From Candidatus Frankia alpina (GTDB lineage Bacteria; Actinomycetota; Actinomycetes; Frankiales; Frankiaceae), in the NCBI RefSeq assembly GCF_902806485.1, contig NZ_CADCWT010000029.1:1-32480 (forward strand): a stretch of 32,480 bases of DNA, written 5' to 3'. This document shows positions 24,051 to 31,439 of the stretch, piece after piece. Both the position numbers and the translations under genes were made by a program. How positions within the stretch are numbered: position 1 is the first letter of the stretch; each line of letters begins with the position of its first letter. A model generated the notes under the pieces. That model was not told the DNA's origin. It searched no databases and worked only from the letters and a program-made list of their open reading frames with translations.

Positions 24051-25046
24051 GTGAAGGTAGTCGTGACAGGCGGTGCTGGCTTCATCGGTGCCCACCTGAC
24101 CAGAGCGCTGCTCGCCGCCGGGGCCGAGGTGGTAGTGATCGACGATCTCAGCGCCGGGGCGGTGTCGAACCTCGCGGGGCTGCCCGTGAGATTGGTGATC
24201 GGCAGCGTTACCGACTGCTCCCTGGTCGAGGAGGCGTGCACGGGGGCGGGCAGCATCGTGCACCTGGCCGCCCGGCCGTCGGTGGAGCGTTCGCTGCTCG
24301 ACCCTATGGCCACCCACACGGTCAACGCGACGGGCACCCTGACGGTGCTCGGCGTTGCCCAGCGCGCCGAGACGCACGTCGTCGTCGCGTCCTCCTCGTC
24401 CGTCTACGGCGGGACGGGCCCGCTGCCCCGCGCGGAGGACACCCCCACGCTGCCGCGTAGCCCGTACGCGGCCTCGAAGCTCGCCGCGGAGAGCTACGCG
24501 CTGGCCTATCAGTCGGGATTCGGCCTACCGGTGCTCGCCGCCAGGCTGTTCAACGTGTTCGGCCCATACCAGTCGGTGGGGCACGCCTACGCCGCCGTCG
24601 TCCCCACCTTCATCGACGCCGCGCTCGCGGGAAGGCCGCTGACGGTGCACGGCGACGGTCGCCAGACCCGGGACTTCACCTACGTGGCGGGCGTCGCCGG
24701 CCTGCTGTGCGACGCGGCGATGCGCCGGGTGAGCCACCCACGGCCGGTCAACATCGCCTTCGGTACCCGCACGGACCTGCTCGCCGTCATCAGCGAGCTG
24801 GAGCGGATCGTCGGACGCAGGTTGAGCGTGCAGCACGGCGCGCCCCGCACCGGCGACATCCGCGACTCCCAGGCGGACACGGCGACGATGCGGGCGCTTT
24901 TCCCCGACGCGGCCGGCCTGGACCTCCCCGCCGCGCTGGCGGCGACGGTCGCCTGGTACGCCGACCGGACCGGCACCGCACCGGGCGTCAGCCCCGCAGC
25001 GGTGCCCGCAGCGGTGCCCGGAACGGCGGCATCCGAGCGGCGATGA
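24051..25046 (+). CDS. NAD-dependent NDP-sugar epimerase/dehydratase
   Basis: A 331-residue extended short-chain dehydrogenase. It has the NAD-binding VVVTGGAGFIGAHL at the N-terminus, Ser in VVASSSSVYGG (about 115-117), and the catalytic Tyr139 and Lys143 in SPYAASKLAAE. RLFNVFGP and the TRDFTYV segment are typical of UDP-glucose/GlcNAc 4-epimerase-like enzymes, so it should change a nucleotide sugar for surface polysaccharide synthesis. I chose the GTG at 24051 because it gives the canonical MKVVVTGGAGFIG start and has AAGGG upstream; the ATG at 24015 has no ribosome site and overlaps a -10-like TACTAT. The C-terminal 20 residues are Ala/Pro-rich. The next short frame overlaps its stop as ATGA. 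Confidence 0.88.
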   Translation: MKVVVTGGAGFIGAHLTRALLAAGAEVVVIDDLSAGAVSNLAGLPVRLVIGSVTDCSLVEEACTGAGSIVHLAARPSVERSLLDPMATHTVNATGTLTVLGVAQRAETHVVVASSSSVYGGTGPLPRAEDTPTLPRSPYAASKLAAESYALAYQSGFGLPVLAARLFNVFGPYQSVGHAYAAVVPTFIDAALAGRPLTVHGDGRQTRDFTYVAGVAGLLCDAAMRRVSHPRPVNIAFGTRTDLLAVISELERIVGRRLSVQHGAPRTGDIRDSQADTATMRALFPDAAGLDLPAALAATVAWYADRTGTAPGVSPAAVPAAVPGTAASERR

Positions 25047-25177
25047 CCGCCGCCGCGTTGGCCGCTACGGTTATCGCGGCGCCTCCACCGAGACCCGGCT
25101 GGGGTCCGATCTCGCGACCGATCTCGCGACCGATCTCGCGACCGATCTCGCGACCGATCTCGCGACCGACCTCGTGA
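25043..25177 (+). CDS. Possible 44-residue repeat peptide coupled to the epimerase
   Basis: An ATG overlaps the epimerase stop (ATGA) and opens a 44-codon frame. After an Ala-rich start it encodes repeats of P-I-S-R made by the 12-bp DNA repeat. The coupling position is suggestive, but the peptide has no known relatives I recognise and no ribosome site of its own. It may be an accident of a repeat in a 3' spacer. Confidence 0.2.
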   Translation: MTAAALAATVIAAPPPRPGWGPISRPISRPISRPISRPISRPTS

Positions 25178-25178
25178 C
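25107..25178. repeat. 12-bp tandem repeat, six copies
   Basis: The unit CGATCTCGCGAC occurs in five identical copies (25107-25166), and a sixth (CGACCTCGTGAC, 25167-25178) differs at two bases. It lies between two convergent genes. Identical copies suggest recent expansion by slippage, so copy number may vary between strains. Confidence 0.93.
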
Positions 25179-25204
25179 CGAATCCCCCGCCGAATCCGCC
25201 AGGG

Positions 25205-27229
25205 TCATGGCGTGGCCGGCCGGGCGGCGTCGGCGCGATCCGCCGTCGGCTGACGGGGAATCAGTCCGGCCGCCGATCGCTGGCCGGCCCCAGCAGCCCC
25301 AGCCCCAGCCCCGGTCCAGGGCACGGCGGCGCGGGCGGCTGTGACGTCGGGGGCCAGGGTGGTCGGGACGAGGGCGTCCTCGCCGGCCAGAGTGGCGAGC
25401 TCGGCCATGATCTCCGCCGGCGCGGCCCAGGGGTCGAGGGCGAGTACCCGGGTCGGGTCCAGCGGGGGCACGGCGACGTGAGAGATCAGGGGATGGCGCG
25501 GGCGCTGGTCGGTCTCGCCGGCGCCGAACAGCTCCTCGTGCAGCTTCTCCCCGCGGCCCAGCCCGGTGTAGATGATCTCGATCGGCCGGTTCTCGCGGGC
25601 CGCGAGCCGCGCGGCGACATCCGCGATCCGCACCGGTTCGCCCATGTCGAGGACGAGGGCCTCGCCGGCGGAGCCGAGGGCGCCGGCCTGCAGCACAAGC
25701 TGCACGGCCTCGGGGATGGTCATGAAGTACCGGGTCACGTCGGGATGGGTCACCGTGATCGGCCCGCCCACGGCGAGCTGGCCGGCGAAGACGGTGAGCA
25801 CGGAGCCGTTGCTGCCCAGCACGTTGCCGAACCGCACGCTGACCAGCGTCCCGGTGGTCTCGCGGGCCAGCTGAGCGGTGAGCCGTTCGGTGATCCGCTT
25901 GGAGTAGCCCAGCGCGCTGACCGGGTTGGCGGCCTTGTCCGTCGAGATGTTCACCAGCCGCTCGACGCCGCAGGCCACGGCCGTCTGCAGGATCGCCAGG
26001 GTGCCCCAGACGTTGGTCTTCACCGACTCACCGGGGAAGCGTTCGAGCAACGGGAGGTGTTTGAGGGCCGCGGCGTGGAACACGACCTGCGGGCGACGCT
26101 CCATGAACAGGGTGGTGACGAGGTCGAGGTCGCGGATGTCGCCGAGCACGATCGTGTCGTCGTCGAGCATCGCGCGGCCCGAGATCGACAGCTGCACCGC
26201 CCGCAGCGCGGACTCGTCCCGATCCATCATGATCAGTTCTTCCGGGCCGTAGCCGGCGATCTGCCGGCACAGCTCCGAGCCGATCGACCCGCCCGCGCCG
26301 GTCACCAGGACCCGGCGGCCCACCAGGTAACTCGCGGCGGCGGCGACGTCGGTGCGGACCTGGCGGCGGCCCAGTAGGTCGGCGAGATCCAGGTCGCGGA
26401 TGTCGCCGACGCCGACCCGCCCTTCGATCAGATCGCCGACCTTGGGTAGGACTTTTACCCTGAGGCCCGCGCTCTCGGCGATTCTGCTGATCTCCCGGAG
26501 TAGTCCGGCCTCCGCGCTCGGGATGGCCACCAGCAGGGTCCTGGCGCCGGTGGTTGCCGCGACCCTGCCGATCGCCTCCCGTCCGCCGAGTACCCGCACC
26601 CCGAAAAGCCGCAGGTTGTGCAGGTTCGGGTCGTCGTCGAGCAGTGCGACGGGGTAATAGGGGCTGTCCTGGGTGCGCAGCATCGCCGAGAGGACTCCTT
26701 CGGCTCCGTGGCCGGCGCCGAAGATCAGCACCGGCTCGGCGCTGTCCCTGTTCGGCCGGCGCAGTTGTTCCTCCAGCAGCCGCCACAGGTAGCGCACGCC
26801 GAACATCACGACCAGGGTCACTGCGCCGCCGAGCGGCGGCACGCTCAGCGGCATCGGGCGCGGCGAACCGAACGCGACGATGACGACGAGCACACCGATG
26901 ATCGTCAGCAGCACCGCTACGAGCAGCCCGAGGACCTCCTCGAAGCCACCGAACCGGTAGCGCCCCAGATAGAGGTGTAGCGCCGTGCCCAGGAAGTGGA
27001 GCAGGCAGACCGCCAGGGCGCAAATCACCCAGAAGTCGAGGTCGGCCAGGACATCGCGGGCGAAGTCAAACCTTCCGAGCTGGGCGGCGGTGAGACCGAT
27101 GATCACCGCCGCGCTGTCGAGGGCGATCTGTAGCTCGACTCGCTGGCGGAGGTTGAGCCGCGAGACGCGCCGCGCGAGGTGAGCTGTCCGTCGGTCGCCG
27201 ACCGTTCCGTCTACTCTACGTCTCCACAT
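25205..27229 (-). CDS. CapD/WbpM-type membrane NDP-sugar 4,6-dehydratase
   Basis: A 674-residue protein. Residues 30-150 hold four hydrophobic helices. A CoA-binding-like Rossmann part follows (VLIFGAGHGAEGVLSAML near 167). The catalytic extended SDR domain starts near 307 with VLVTGAGGSIGSELCRQI, then HAAALKHLPLLE near 385, and VNISTDKAANPVSALGYSKR near 426-445. This is the long form of the FlaA1/WbpM/PglF family, which makes 4-keto-6-deoxy amino sugars from UDP-GlcNAc for polysaccharides or glycans. The classical Ser-Met-Lys site reads Ser429-Leu440-Lys444, with a Tyr at 442. The ATG at 27229 has no ribosome site, and TACTCT lies eight bases upstream, so translation may be leaderless. The last 50 residues are Ala/Pro-rich. 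Divergent from the Wzc-like gene. Confidence 0.88.
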   Translation of the reverse strand: MWRRRVDGTVGDRRTAHLARRVSRLNLRQRVELQIALDSAAVIIGLTAAQLGRFDFARDVLADLDFWVICALAVCLLHFLGTALHLYLGRYRFGGFEEVLGLLVAVLLTIIGVLVVIVAFGSPRPMPLSVPPLGGAVTLVVMFGVRYLWRLLEEQLRRPNRDSAEPVLIFGAGHGAEGVLSAMLRTQDSPYYPVALLDDDPNLHNLRLFGVRVLGGREAIGRVAATTGARTLLVAIPSAEAGLLREISRIAESAGLRVKVLPKVGDLIEGRVGVGDIRDLDLADLLGRRQVRTDVAAAASYLVGRRVLVTGAGGSIGSELCRQIAGYGPEELIMMDRDESALRAVQLSISGRAMLDDDTIVLGDIRDLDLVTTLFMERRPQVVFHAAALKHLPLLERFPGESVKTNVWGTLAILQTAVACGVERLVNISTDKAANPVSALGYSKRITERLTAQLARETTGTLVSVRFGNVLGSNGSVLTVFAGQLAVGGPITVTHPDVTRYFMTIPEAVQLVLQAGALGSAGEALVLDMGEPVRIADVAARLAARENRPIEIIYTGLGRGEKLHEELFGAGETDQRPRHPLISHVAVPPLDPTRVLALDPWAAPAEIMAELATLAGEDALVPTTLAPDVTAARAAVPWTGAGAGAAGAGQRSAAGLIPRQPTADRADAARPATP

Positions 27230-27260
27230 GATGCCATAGAGTAAGCATGACGGAGAGTAA
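27212..27260. promoter_or_regulatory. AGAGTA/TACTCT motif cluster between the dehydratase and Wzc-like genes
   Basis: TACTCT lies at 27212-27217, and AGAGTAA at 27238-27244 and 27254-27260 (16 bases apart). Read on the minus strand the latter two are TACTCT, which also fits the -10 pattern TANNNT for the dehydratase gene. The same hexamer forms the arms of the dyad at 31358-31389. An operator and a pair of -10 elements are both possible. Confidence 0.4.
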
Positions 27261-27346
27261 AAGAATCGCTACCCATCGAGTATGTTGAGGTAGTCCTCGA
27301 TGACGGTCAGTGGTCGTCATATACATCCCGGGAGGGTGGTCGACGA

Positions 27347-29200
27347 GTGGAACTGCGTGACTATGTCCGCGTCCTTCGCCGCAGCTGGATGCTCATGGTG
27401 GCCTGCATGGTGCTCGGCGGCCTGCTTGCCGCCACCACGACCTGGCGGACGACGAAGGAGTACGCCGCCTCCGTGACCATGGTCGTCTCCTCGCCCGACA
27501 ACGCCGAGGGCGCCGCATCGGCTTACCAGGGCAGCCTGCTCTCACAGCAGCGGGTGAAGTCGTACGCGAACCTCGTGGCCAGCGAGCGGGTGGCGGCCTC
27601 GGTCATCGACCGGCTCCACCTGAAGACGACCCCGGAGATGCTGCGGGGGCAGATCTCCGCGCAGGCGGTCCCGGACACCGTGCTGTTGCGGGCCACCGTC
27701 CGTGACCGGGTGCCGAGAAGGGCCCAGTCGATCGCCGACGCGGTCGGCGAGTCGTTCTCCCTCGCCGTCGCGCAGATCGAGGCGCCCACGGACGACGAAC
27801 CGCCGTCCGTGCGGGTGAGTGTCTGGGAACGCGCCAAGTTGCCGGTCACGCCGATCTCGCCGCAACCGACCCGCAACCTGGCTCTCGGCGTGCTGCTCGG
27901 GCTGATCGCCGGCATCGCGGCGGCGCTTGTCCGCTTCCGCCTGGACACCAGCATCTCCGGGGAGGAGGACGCCCGGGAATCGACGGATCTGCCCAACCTT
28001 GCCATGATCGCCTACGATGCCGACGCGGTCCGCCGGCCGCTCATCATCAACGCCCGGCCGCACTCCGCCCGCGCGGAGGCCTTCCGCCAGCTGCGCACCA
28101 ACCTGCAGTTCGTCGACGTCGACGCCGGCCCCCGGTCGATCCTCGTCAGCAGCTCTGTGCCGGGCGAGGGCAAGACCACCACGATCTGCAACCTGGCGAT
28201 CAGCCTGGCCCAGGGCGGTGCCCGGGTCTGCCTGATCGACGGCGACCTGCGCCGGCCGTCGTTCGGTGAATACCTCGGCGTCGAGTCCGCGGCCGGTCTG
28301 ACCTCCGTCCTCATCGGCGCCGCCGACCTCGACGACGTGCTGCAGCCATGGGGCGAAGGCCGGGTGGGAGAGGGCCGGGTCGAGGTGCTCGCCTCCGGGC
28401 CGGTCCCCCCGAACCCCAGCGAACTGCTGGGTTCCAAGGGCATGGCCGACCTCATCGAGCTGCTGCAGGCTCGGTTCGACATCGTGCTGATCGACGCCCC
28501 GCCCCTGCTGCCGGTGACCGACGCCGCGGTGCTCGCGACCCGGGCCGAGGGGGTCCTGCTGGTGGCCCGAGTCGGCCGGACCAGCCGCGAGCAGCTTCGC
28601 CGTGCCGCCGAGGCGTTGCGCGCGGTCGACGCCCGGATGGTCGGCACGGTGCTGAACATGGTCCCGACGAAGGGGCCGGACGCCTACTACTTCGGCCAGT
28701 ACAGCAACTACGCGCCGCGGGGCCGACACGCCCGCGCGGCGACGGTCCGGGCAGCCGGCATCCCCGCGCCGGACGTCGGCGTCGGGCCCGCCCGACCGAT
28801 CGGGGCGCCCGTGTCGGCGGGCACATCGTCGGCCGCCGCGTCGGGACGTTCTGGCGGCACCCGGCCCGCGGGCGGGGACCGTGGGCGTGAGGCCGTCTCC
28901 GTGCCGGCCGCGCGGGAACCGATCGACGCGGACCCGCCCGCGTCGGCGGAATCCGGCGAGGTGGGCGACCTGGCCGGCTCCGCTGCCCCGGGACGGGCCC
29001 GTACCCGTCGGGGTGAGACTCAGCCGGGAGAGGCCGGCAGGTCGGGGAGGAAGCCGTCCGCGGATCGCCCGACGCCCGACGCCCGGCCCGACGGCTCGGC
29101 CGGCACCGGCAGTCCGGGTGGTACGGACAGCCCGGGTGGTACCGGCTCCACCGCGGCGGCGGTCGGGCGCGACTCCGCCCGACCGCCGTCCAACCGGTGA
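27347..29200 (+). CDS. Wzc/CpsCD-like chain-length determinant and tyrosine kinase
   Basis: A 617-residue fusion. The N-terminal Wzz domain begins MELRDYVRVLRRSW, with a helix at 14-32 and a second helix at about 178-198. A BY-kinase domain follows: P-loop VPGEGKTTT at 271-279, Walker A' VCLIDGDLRRPS near 294-305 and Walker B IVLIDAPPLL near 379-388. A tyrosine cluster (Tyr447, 448, 452, 455 in DAYYFGQYSNY) right after the kinase is the likely autophosphorylation tail. Residues 460-617 are Pro/Gly/Ala-rich and probably disordered, longer than usual. The role is control of polysaccharide chain length and export at the membrane. The GTG at 27347 follows GGAGGG at a long spacing of about 11. The stop overlaps the next gene (GTGA). 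Confidence 0.9.
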   Translation: MELRDYVRVLRRSWMLMVACMVLGGLLAATTTWRTTKEYAASVTMVVSSPDNAEGAASAYQGSLLSQQRVKSYANLVASERVAASVIDRLHLKTTPEMLRGQISAQAVPDTVLLRATVRDRVPRRAQSIADAVGESFSLAVAQIEAPTDDEPPSVRVSVWERAKLPVTPISPQPTRNLALGVLLGLIAGIAAALVRFRLDTSISGEEDARESTDLPNLAMIAYDADAVRRPLIINARPHSARAEAFRQLRTNLQFVDVDAGPRSILVSSSVPGEGKTTTICNLAISLAQGGARVCLIDGDLRRPSFGEYLGVESAAGLTSVLIGAADLDDVLQPWGEGRVGEGRVEVLASGPVPPNPSELLGSKGMADLIELLQARFDIVLIDAPPLLPVTDAAVLATRAEGVLLVARVGRTSREQLRRAAEALRAVDARMVGTVLNMVPTKGPDAYYFGQYSNYAPRGRHARAATVRAAGIPAPDVGVGPARPIGAPVSAGTSSAAASGRSGGTRPAGGDRGREAVSVPAAREPIDADPPASAESGEVGDLAGSAAPGRARTRRGETQPGEAGRSGRKPSADRPTPDARPDGSAGTGSPGGTDSPGGTGSTAAAVGRDSARPPSNR

Positions 29201-31341
29201 CGGCTGGGAATTCGGGGGCGAAAGGATCCGGGAACAGCAGTGCGGGCGGGCGCCCGGACGCAGGGCAGGCCATTCCGCGCCAGCTCGGCGTGGAATCCGC
29301 CCCGGACGCCGCGCCGCGCCGGGCTGGGGTGCGCTCGGCGTCCTCGGCGGGCGGGTCGGCGGACCGGGGTTCGGCGGCTCTTGCGCCCGGGACTGTCATC
29401 GCTGCCCCCGGTGAGGTTGGCGCGCCTGAGGCGATCGGCGCGTCCGAGGCGAGGGGTGTGGCGGATGCGGCCGGCGAGCGGGCCGTGGCCGGCGCGGGCG
29501 GCGGGCAGCCCGCGGGCGGAACGGGGTCGTCCCGCCGACGCGGCCGATGGGCCCGCTGGCTGGTCGGGGGCCTTGCTGTCGCGTTCGCCGTGATCGTGGG
29601 CCTCGCCGGCTGGGTGGCCGTCCGCGGCCTGATGGCCCGCTCGCAGCTCGACGAGGCCCGCACGCGCATCGCGACGTTGCAGCGGCAGGTTCTGGCCGGA
29701 GACATCCCGGCTGAGGGGGAGTTGCGGGCGCAGGTGGCGGGGATCGCCGAGCGGGCCCGGGCCGCCCGGTCGCTCACCGGCGACCCGGTGTGGTCGGCGT
29801 TCGGGCGGCTGCCGTGGGCCGGCTGCCCGCTGCGTTCGGCGGCGGAGCTCGTGCGGGCCGTCGACACGATGTCCGACGCCGGGTTGCCGGCCGTCGCGGA
29901 TCTCGGCGGCGATCTCAGTCCGGACCGGCTGCGCCATCAGATGACGATCAACGTCTCCGCGTTGGCGGCGGCCCGTGTCCCGGCCCAGCGGGCCGCGGCG
30001 GCGCTGTCGGCGTTGTCGGTGGCCGCCGAGGGCACCGAGACCTGCGGCTGGCCGGGCCGGGTCAGCGGCGTCGACGACGCCCGTGCGGAGGTGATCGATC
30101 GCGGGCGGACCCTGTCCGGGGCGTTGGACAGCGTGGCGCTGGCGGCCCGGATTGGGCCGGACATGCTCGGCGCCTCTGAGCGGCGGCGCTATCTGCTGGT
30201 CGTCCAGAACCCCGCCGAGTCGCGGGCGACCGGCGGGATCATCGGTGGCTTCGGCCTGCTGACCGCGGATCGGGGGCACCTGTCCCTCGAAGGCATCTCC
30301 GGCAACGGCTCGCTGCCCGGCGGCCCCACCCAGAAGACCCCGACCACCGCGCTGCCGGGCCCGTTCGCGGCGCGTTACGGCTCGTTCTGGCCGGACCGGG
30401 TGTGGGCCAACGCCAACCTGACGCCCGACTACCCCACGGTCGGCAAGCTCTACTCGCACCTCTACCAGGCCGGGACCGGCATCGACGCGGACGGCACCAT
30501 CAGCGTCGACCCGACCATGCTGTCCTATCTGTTGGCGGCCAGCCGGCCCGCGGTGCTACCCGACGGCCAGGTCGTCACCGCGGCAAACCTGGTCGACCTC
30601 GTCGAGTCCAAGGTGTATGCCCGCATCCCGACGGTGGCTGCCCGAGACCGTTTCTTCGCCCAGGTGGGTCAGGCCGTCTATGCGGCGGTGGAATCGGGTA
30701 GCGCAGACACGATGAAGCTGCTTTCTGCCATGTCCAGGGCCGCCGGTGAGGGGCGACTCAGCCTGTCAAGCAACCATGCCGATGAGCAGGACGTTCTTTC
30801 GGCGACCACGCTGGGTGGCGCGCTGTCAGCGCAATCCGGCCCGTTTCTCGCCGTCGTCACGCAGAACGCCACGGCGAGCAAGCTCGACTACTGGCTTCGC
30901 CGCCGGACCAGCTATCGCGTGCAGCGGCTGCCGAACGGAGCCGGCGCGGTGACGATCGCCGTCCAACTGACCAACGTGGCACCCGAAGGCCTGCCGGAGT
31001 ACGTCCGCAATCGCGAGGATATCCGGGGTTCGGGCGGCAACCCGCAGGCCCAGAACAACCTCTGGCTGTCGGTGTACACGGGTCGGGACAGCCTGTTCGC
31101 CGGCGCACATCTCGACGGTCAGCCGGTCGGGCTGACCAGCGGTGTCGAGGACGGCCTGCCCGTCGTCTCCACTTACCTGACCGTTGATCGCGGCCAGACC
31201 AGGACGCTGGAACTCAAGGTGCTGGAGCCACAGGCGGGCCCCGCGCTCGCGGTCCGTCCCCAGCCGTTGCCGGTTCCCGAGCGCCTCGACGTCGAGGGGG
31301 TGCCGGTCACTTCTCTTTGGTCATGCAGAGTCAAAAACTGA
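29197..31341 (+). CDS. DUF4012 membrane-anchored extracytoplasmic protein
   Basis: A 714-residue protein. Residues 1-115 are a low-complexity Ala/Gly/Ser cytoplasmic tail. A single helix follows (WLVGGLAVAFAVIVGLAGWV, near 124-143), so most of the chain lies outside the membrane. The outer part matches the DUF4012 family: RYLLVVQNPAESRATGGIIGGFGLL, then WANANLTPDYPTVGKLYSHLY, and DPTMLSYLLAASRP. This family is common beside actinobacterial polysaccharide genes and resembles LytR-CpsA-Psr regulators in placement, but its function is undefined. The GTG overlaps the stop of the Wzc-like gene by four bases, so the two are translationally coupled. The tail contains three tryptophan-containing beta-like regions that I cannot assign. 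No lesions seen. Confidence 0.87.
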   Translation: MTAGNSGAKGSGNSSAGGRPDAGQAIPRQLGVESAPDAAPRRAGVRSASSAGGSADRGSAALAPGTVIAAPGEVGAPEAIGASEARGVADAAGERAVAGAGGGQPAGGTGSSRRRGRWARWLVGGLAVAFAVIVGLAGWVAVRGLMARSQLDEARTRIATLQRQVLAGDIPAEGELRAQVAGIAERARAARSLTGDPVWSAFGRLPWAGCPLRSAAELVRAVDTMSDAGLPAVADLGGDLSPDRLRHQMTINVSALAAARVPAQRAAAALSALSVAAEGTETCGWPGRVSGVDDARAEVIDRGRTLSGALDSVALAARIGPDMLGASERRRYLLVVQNPAESRATGGIIGGFGLLTADRGHLSLEGISGNGSLPGGPTQKTPTTALPGPFAARYGSFWPDRVWANANLTPDYPTVGKLYSHLYQAGTGIDADGTISVDPTMLSYLLAASRPAVLPDGQVVTAANLVDLVESKVYARIPTVAARDRFFAQVGQAVYAAVESGSADTMKLLSAMSRAAGEGRLSLSSNHADEQDVLSATTLGGALSAQSGPFLAVVTQNATASKLDYWLRRRTSYRVQRLPNGAGAVTIAVQLTNVAPEGLPEYVRNREDIRGSGGNPQAQNNLWLSVYTGRDSLFAGAHLDGQPVGLTSGVEDGLPVVSTYLTVDRGQTRTLELKVLEPQAGPALAVRPQPLPVPERLDVEGVPVTSLWSCRVKN

Positions 31342-31357
31342 CTACGGAAGGTTGTAG

Positions 31358-31389
31358 ACACTGAGAGTAATCATCGATACTCTCCGTGT
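31358..31389. promoter_or_regulatory. Long dyad upstream of the secreted collagen-like protein gene
   Basis: GAGAGTA at 31363-31369 and TACTCTC at 31378-31384 form a perfect 7-bp inverted repeat with an 8-base centre. After one mismatch on each side, ACAC (31358-31361) and GTGT (31386-31389) extend it to 12-bp arms. It overlaps a possible promoter (TTGTAG at 31352-31357; GATACT at 31376-31381, spacing 18). There is no T run, so an operator is preferred over a terminator. Confidence 0.55.
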
Positions 31390-31439
31390 AGTCAATCATC
31401 CAACTGCTTGACCTGATGATCCGCAGGGAGAGTGCCTGT

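Noticed and set aside
25107..25178. Possible CRISPR array
   Set aside because: The 12-bp units are directly adjacent without spacers, and no cas genes are present.
28452..30459. Two minus-strand open frames of over 470 codons opposite the Wzc-like and DUF4012 genes
   Set aside because: Low-complexity Arg/Pro/Ala translation and no ribosome sites; shadows of GC-rich genes.
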